Positions 5,361 to 7,710 of a stretch of DNA of 7,710 nt are shown here, piece by piece. The notes under the pieces are model-generated. The model did no database searches, was not told the DNA's origin, and saw only the letters and a list, made by a program, of their open reading frames with translations. Position 1 is the first letter of the stretch, and each line of letters begins with the position of its first letter. The translations under genes and the position numbers were made by a program. This DNA comes from an uncultured Bacteroidota bacterium. GTDB lineage: Bacteria; Bacteroidota; Bacteroidia; Chitinophagales; Chitinophagaceae. The stretch covers positions 1-7,710 of the forward strand of contig CAMLEX010000213.1 in assembly GCA_946479055.1 (NCBI GenBank), in the 5' to 3' direction.

Positions 5361-6596
5361 TTATTTTTTACTGATCTTATACATATTACCTGAGTCTGTA
5401 ACCGTATACAGTGCGCCTTTATCATAAGCTACATCACGGAAACGTTCCCGTTTATCGGTCAACAATCTTTCTTCACCTACCACTTTGTTGTTTTTAATAA
5501 CGAGCCTCACAAGATGTGCGCCGCCGAGGCCACCAATAAACAAGTTATTTTTCCACTCAGGAATTTGGTTGCCCTTATAAAATGACATTCCGCCGGGCGA
5601 AACCACAGGGTCCCAGTAATACACGGGTTGTTCCATTCCCGCTTTCTGTTGTATGCTATCACCTATTTTTCGGCCGAAGTATTCAATGCCATAAGTAATG
5701 ATGGGCCAGCCATAATTTTTTCCAGCTTTTATAATATTTATTTCATCGCCACCCTTGGGGCCAAATTCTGCTTCCCACAATTCACCTGTTATGGGATGAA
5801 GATCCAGGCTCTGGGCATTACGGATTCCATAAGCATATATTTCAGGCATCGCATCTTTTTGATTAAGAAAAGGGTTGCCGGGTGCAGGTTTGCCATCTTT
5901 TGTTATTTTAAAAATCTTACCCAATCCGGAGTTGAGCCATTGTGCTTGTTTTCTGCCATCGGGCAATGAACGTTCTCCTGTACTAACAAAAAGATTTCCA
6001 TCTTTATCAAATACAAGCCTGGAACCCAAATGCGCAGGACTGTTAAATGCAGGGGTGGCACGAAAGATGACAACAGGATGCTGAATCGTTGATACCGATT
6101 CACTTAACTGCCCTTTGGCTACGGCCATCAGGTTACCACTTCCGTTTTTTTCAGCATACGACCAATAAATAGTCTTGTTATAAGTAAAACCCGGATCCAG
6201 CGCTACATCCAGCATACCGATCTGTCCCTCGTTTACTACTTCAGGGAAGCCGGTGATCTTTTTTACCAGTTTACCATTTGCCTCATGAATTTGCATAAAG
6301 CCTGATTTATCTGTAACCAGTAATCGTCCATTGGGCATAGCGACAACGGCCCATGGCCTTCCTAATTTTTCAGCGATCTTTTCAACTTTATAGGCGGTAG
6401 CCGTTCTTACTCCGGCTACTCTTGTTTGTCCTTTAAATGCAGGTTTATAATTAGTGTTGCCTTCTTTCGTTTCAACAGGTGGCAATTTCGTGGTATCTCT
6501 TTGCCCAATTTCATTTGCTGGATTGTTATTAGCAAATCCGTACGAATACGCTGACAACAGAATAATTGAAATACTTAAAATGAATTTGATCTTCAT
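5361..6596 (-). CDS. PQQ-dependent soluble aldose/glucose dehydrogenase (GSDH family, YliI/Asd-like), exported
   Basis: A 411-residue protein with a signal peptide: KIK, then a hydrophobic run FILSISIILLSAYS, with likely cleavage after YGFA (23). There is no lipobox cysteine, so a soluble periplasmic enzyme is expected. The rest matches the six-bladed propeller of glucose/sorbosone dehydrogenases. Signs are LGRPWAVVAMPNGRLLVTD (78-96), EGQIGMLDVALDPGF (123-137), AHLGSRLVFDKDGNLFVSTGE (188-208) with H189 at the place of the catalytic histidine, YGIRNAQSLDLHP (256-268), FGPKGGDEINI (278-288), GKNYGWP (292-298) and RERFRDV (383-389) with the PQQ-contacting arginines. The family oxidises aldose sugars to lactones using PQQ and calcium. 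No PQQ-biosynthesis gene is in the window, so the cofactor may come from elsewhere. Residues 25-62 form a linker between signal and propeller. The gene is divergent from an SDR gene. Confidence 0.93.
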   Translation of the reverse strand: MKIKFILSISIILLSAYSYGFANNNPANEIGQRDTTKLPPVETKEGNTNYKPAFKGQTRVAGVRTATAYKVEKIAEKLGRPWAVVAMPNGRLLVTDKSGFMQIHEANGKLVKKITGFPEVVNEGQIGMLDVALDPGFTYNKTIYWSYAEKNGSGNLMAVAKGQLSESVSTIQHPVVIFRATPAFNSPAHLGSRLVFDKDGNLFVSTGERSLPDGRKQAQWLNSGLGKIFKITKDGKPAPGNPFLNQKDAMPEIYAYGIRNAQSLDLHPITGELWEAEFGPKGGDEINIIKAGKNYGWPIITYGIEYFGRKIGDSIQQKAGMEQPVYYWDPVVSPGGMSFYKGNQIPEWKNNLFIGGLGGAHLVRLVIKNNKVVGEERLLTDKRERFRDVAYDKGALYTVTDSGNMYKISKK

Positions 6597-6762
6597 AATC
6601 CAAAGTTTTGTTTTCTCTATTGAACAGGAACGTTATCCGTAAATATCGTAAGGTTTAGGCTAAGTTAAACCCTCAATTTTTTACAACCAAGCCGGCATTA
6701 TTTGTTGAGATCAAACTCCCTTCCGACCTTACAGGGGTTAAAATAAGAATGAGTTTGCCTCC

Positions 6763-6772
6763 GCAATATTGC
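6763..6772. promoter_or_regulatory. Palindrome GCAATATTGC, candidate operator
   Basis: This is a perfect 10-bp palindrome in the middle of the divergent gap, flanked by a shorter inverted pair (ATGAG/CTCAT at 6749-6753 and 6775-6779) that is not exactly centred on it. It sits about 110 bp before the SDR start and 165 bp before the dehydrogenase start, so one bound regulator could affect both. Chance occurrence in AT-rich DNA is quite possible. Confidence 0.25.
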
Positions 6773-6848
6773 ATCTCATCATTTACCCAACGTCAAAACG
6801 TATCATCCTTCCCGACTTTTGTATAATAACCCCGCCTTGTAAACAAAT

Positions 6849-6856
6849 CAACTTTG
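6849..6856 (+). promoter_or_regulatory. Possible -7 promoter element for the SDR gene
   Basis: CAACTTTG differs from TAnnTTTG only in the first base and lies 24 bp before the ATG at 6881, a usual short-leader distance. A matching -33 box at the right spacing is not seen; the TTTTG at 6817-6821 is too far upstream. If this box is used, transcription would start after the in-frame TTG at 6854, supporting the ATG as the true start. Confidence 0.25.
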
Positions 6857-6880
6857 TGTCGTACTAAAAACAAAAAAACA

Positions 6881-7696
6881 ATGGCACAAACAATTTTAAT
6901 TACAGGAGCTTCCCGCGGGTTCGGCAGGATCTGGGCAGAAGCATTTTTAGATCGTGGTGACAAAGTAATTGCTACTGCAAGAAACACAAAGGCGTTAGAA
7001 GGACTTGTTAAAAAATACGGTGATGCGGTCTTACCGCTTCAACTGGATGTTACCAACCGGGCGCAATCATTTGCCGTAATAAAAAAAGGCTATGAACATT
7101 TCGGTCAGTTGGATGTTGTTATAAACAATGCCGGCTACGGACTGATTGGCACCATTGAAGAAACAAGTGAACAGGAGGCGAGGAACCAGCTGGAAGCGAA
7201 TGTATTTGGCCTGCTTTGGGTGACGCAGGCGGCATTACCCATCATGCGGCAACAAGGTAATGGACATATCATCCAGGTATCGAGTGTGCTGGGCTTAGCT
7301 ACTTTGCCCACACTGGGTATTTACAATGCATCAAAATTTGCAGTGGAAGGATTGAGTGAAACACTGGCGACCGAAGTAAAAGATTTTGGTATCAACATTA
7401 CGCTGGTGGAACCGAATGGTTTTGCAACAAACTTCTTCAGTGACTCTTCTGTATATGCACAGCCCATTGAAGCTTACGATGCAGTGAAAGAAGCTTTTAA
7501 ACAAGGACTGACAGATGAAAGTTTTGGTAAGCCGGAAGCCACAACAGAAGCTATTCTTAAACTGGTTGATTCACCTAACCCGCCGTTGCGACTGTTCCTT
7601 GGTAAAGTAGCATTGCCATGGGTAAAACAGGTGTACACCGAAAGACTGGCAGAGTGGGAGAGCTGGGATGAAGTAGCGGTAAAAGCACACGGTTAA
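6881..7696 (+). CDS. Short-chain dehydrogenase/reductase (classical SDR, probably NADP-dependent)
   Basis: A 271-residue cytoplasmic Rossmann-fold oxidoreductase. It shows the TGASRGFG dinucleotide loop (8-15), D56 in QLDVT, NNAG (82-85), N107, the catalytic serine in QVSS (132-135), and the active-site Y148-N-A-S-K152. R12 in the glycine loop and R34 after the second strand favour NADP(H) over NAD(H). The usual PG motif after the sixth strand reads VEPNGFATNF (177-186), with asparagine in place of the first glycine. The substrate is not predictable; the length and C-terminal extension fit the group of SDRs acting on small carbonyl or hydroxyl compounds. The frame continues upstream to a TTG at 6854, but the ATG at 6881 is chosen because the glycine motif follows at the normal distance and an A-rich leader precedes it. 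The gene is divergent from the PQQ dehydrogenase; the window ends 14 bp after its stop. Confidence 0.94.
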   Translation: MAQTILITGASRGFGRIWAEAFLDRGDKVIATARNTKALEGLVKKYGDAVLPLQLDVTNRAQSFAVIKKGYEHFGQLDVVINNAGYGLIGTIEETSEQEARNQLEANVFGLLWVTQAALPIMRQQGNGHIIQVSSVLGLATLPTLGIYNASKFAVEGLSETLATEVKDFGINITLVEPNGFATNFFSDSSVYAQPIEAYDAVKEAFKQGLTDESFGKPEATTEAILKLVDSPNPPLRLFLGKVALPWVKQVYTERLAEWESWDEVAVKAHG

Positions 7697-7710
7697 AAAA
7701 CAAATATATT

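Larger units (their letters stand above)
6597..6880. other. Divergent intergenic region between PQQ dehydrogenase and SDR genes
   Basis: These 284 bp must hold both promoters. A perfect 10-bp palindrome GCAATATTGC lies at 6763-6772, flanked by ATGAG (6749-6753) and CTCAT (6775-6779), and is the most operator-like element. For the leftward gene, a TAACTTAG box with a TTG about 20 bp upstream (near 6660-6695) is a weak candidate promoter. No gene was seen in this gap. Confidence 0.5.

Noticed and set aside
6854..6880. N-terminal extension of the SDR from a TTG
   Set aside because: The TTG overlaps a possible -7 promoter box, and the ATG at 6881 puts the glycine motif at the usual distance.

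Overview
The window looks like chromosomal DNA from a Bacteroidota bacterium, most likely of the Chitinophagaceae type. The evidence is indirect: moderately AT-rich DNA, start codons preceded by A-rich stretches rather than Shine-Dalgarno sequences, long AT-rich gaps, and proteins that read like that group. No rRNA, tRNA, CRISPR array or insertion sequence was recognised.

Left block (1-3578). A MocR-type regulator (GntR helix-turn-helix fused to an aminotransferase-like domain, reading leftward and cut by the window edge) is divergent from an EamA-family transporter. Two GNAT N-acetyltransferases follow the transporter on the same strand. The second GNAT resembles PaiA-type polyamine acetyltransferases. 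A coherent but unproven reading is a regulator that senses an amine, amino acid or PLP-related signal and controls acetylation plus export of a small molecule. The 460-bp gap between regulator and transporter holds several direct and inverted repeats that could be operators or leader structures.

Middle block (3579-5360). This is mostly non-coding. It holds one leftward gene for a small unrecognised membrane protein (3910-4449), a perfect 10-bp hairpin downstream of the second GNAT, two doubtful overlapping reading frames around 4423-4765, a 46-bp-period tandem repeat (about 4924-5117), and two more inverted repeats near the end of the next gene.

Right block (5361-7696). A secreted PQQ-dependent aldose dehydrogenase of the YliI/Asd type (leftward) is divergent from a cytoplasmic NADP-type short-chain dehydrogenase/reductase (rightward), with a 284-bp gap between them. 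Nothing ties the two enzymes to one pathway beyond their arrangement.

No clearly new system stands out. The points most worth a second look are the MocR-EamA-GNAT-GNAT module, the 46-bp tandem repeat, and the degenerate 7-bp-period repeats scattered in the gaps of the left block.
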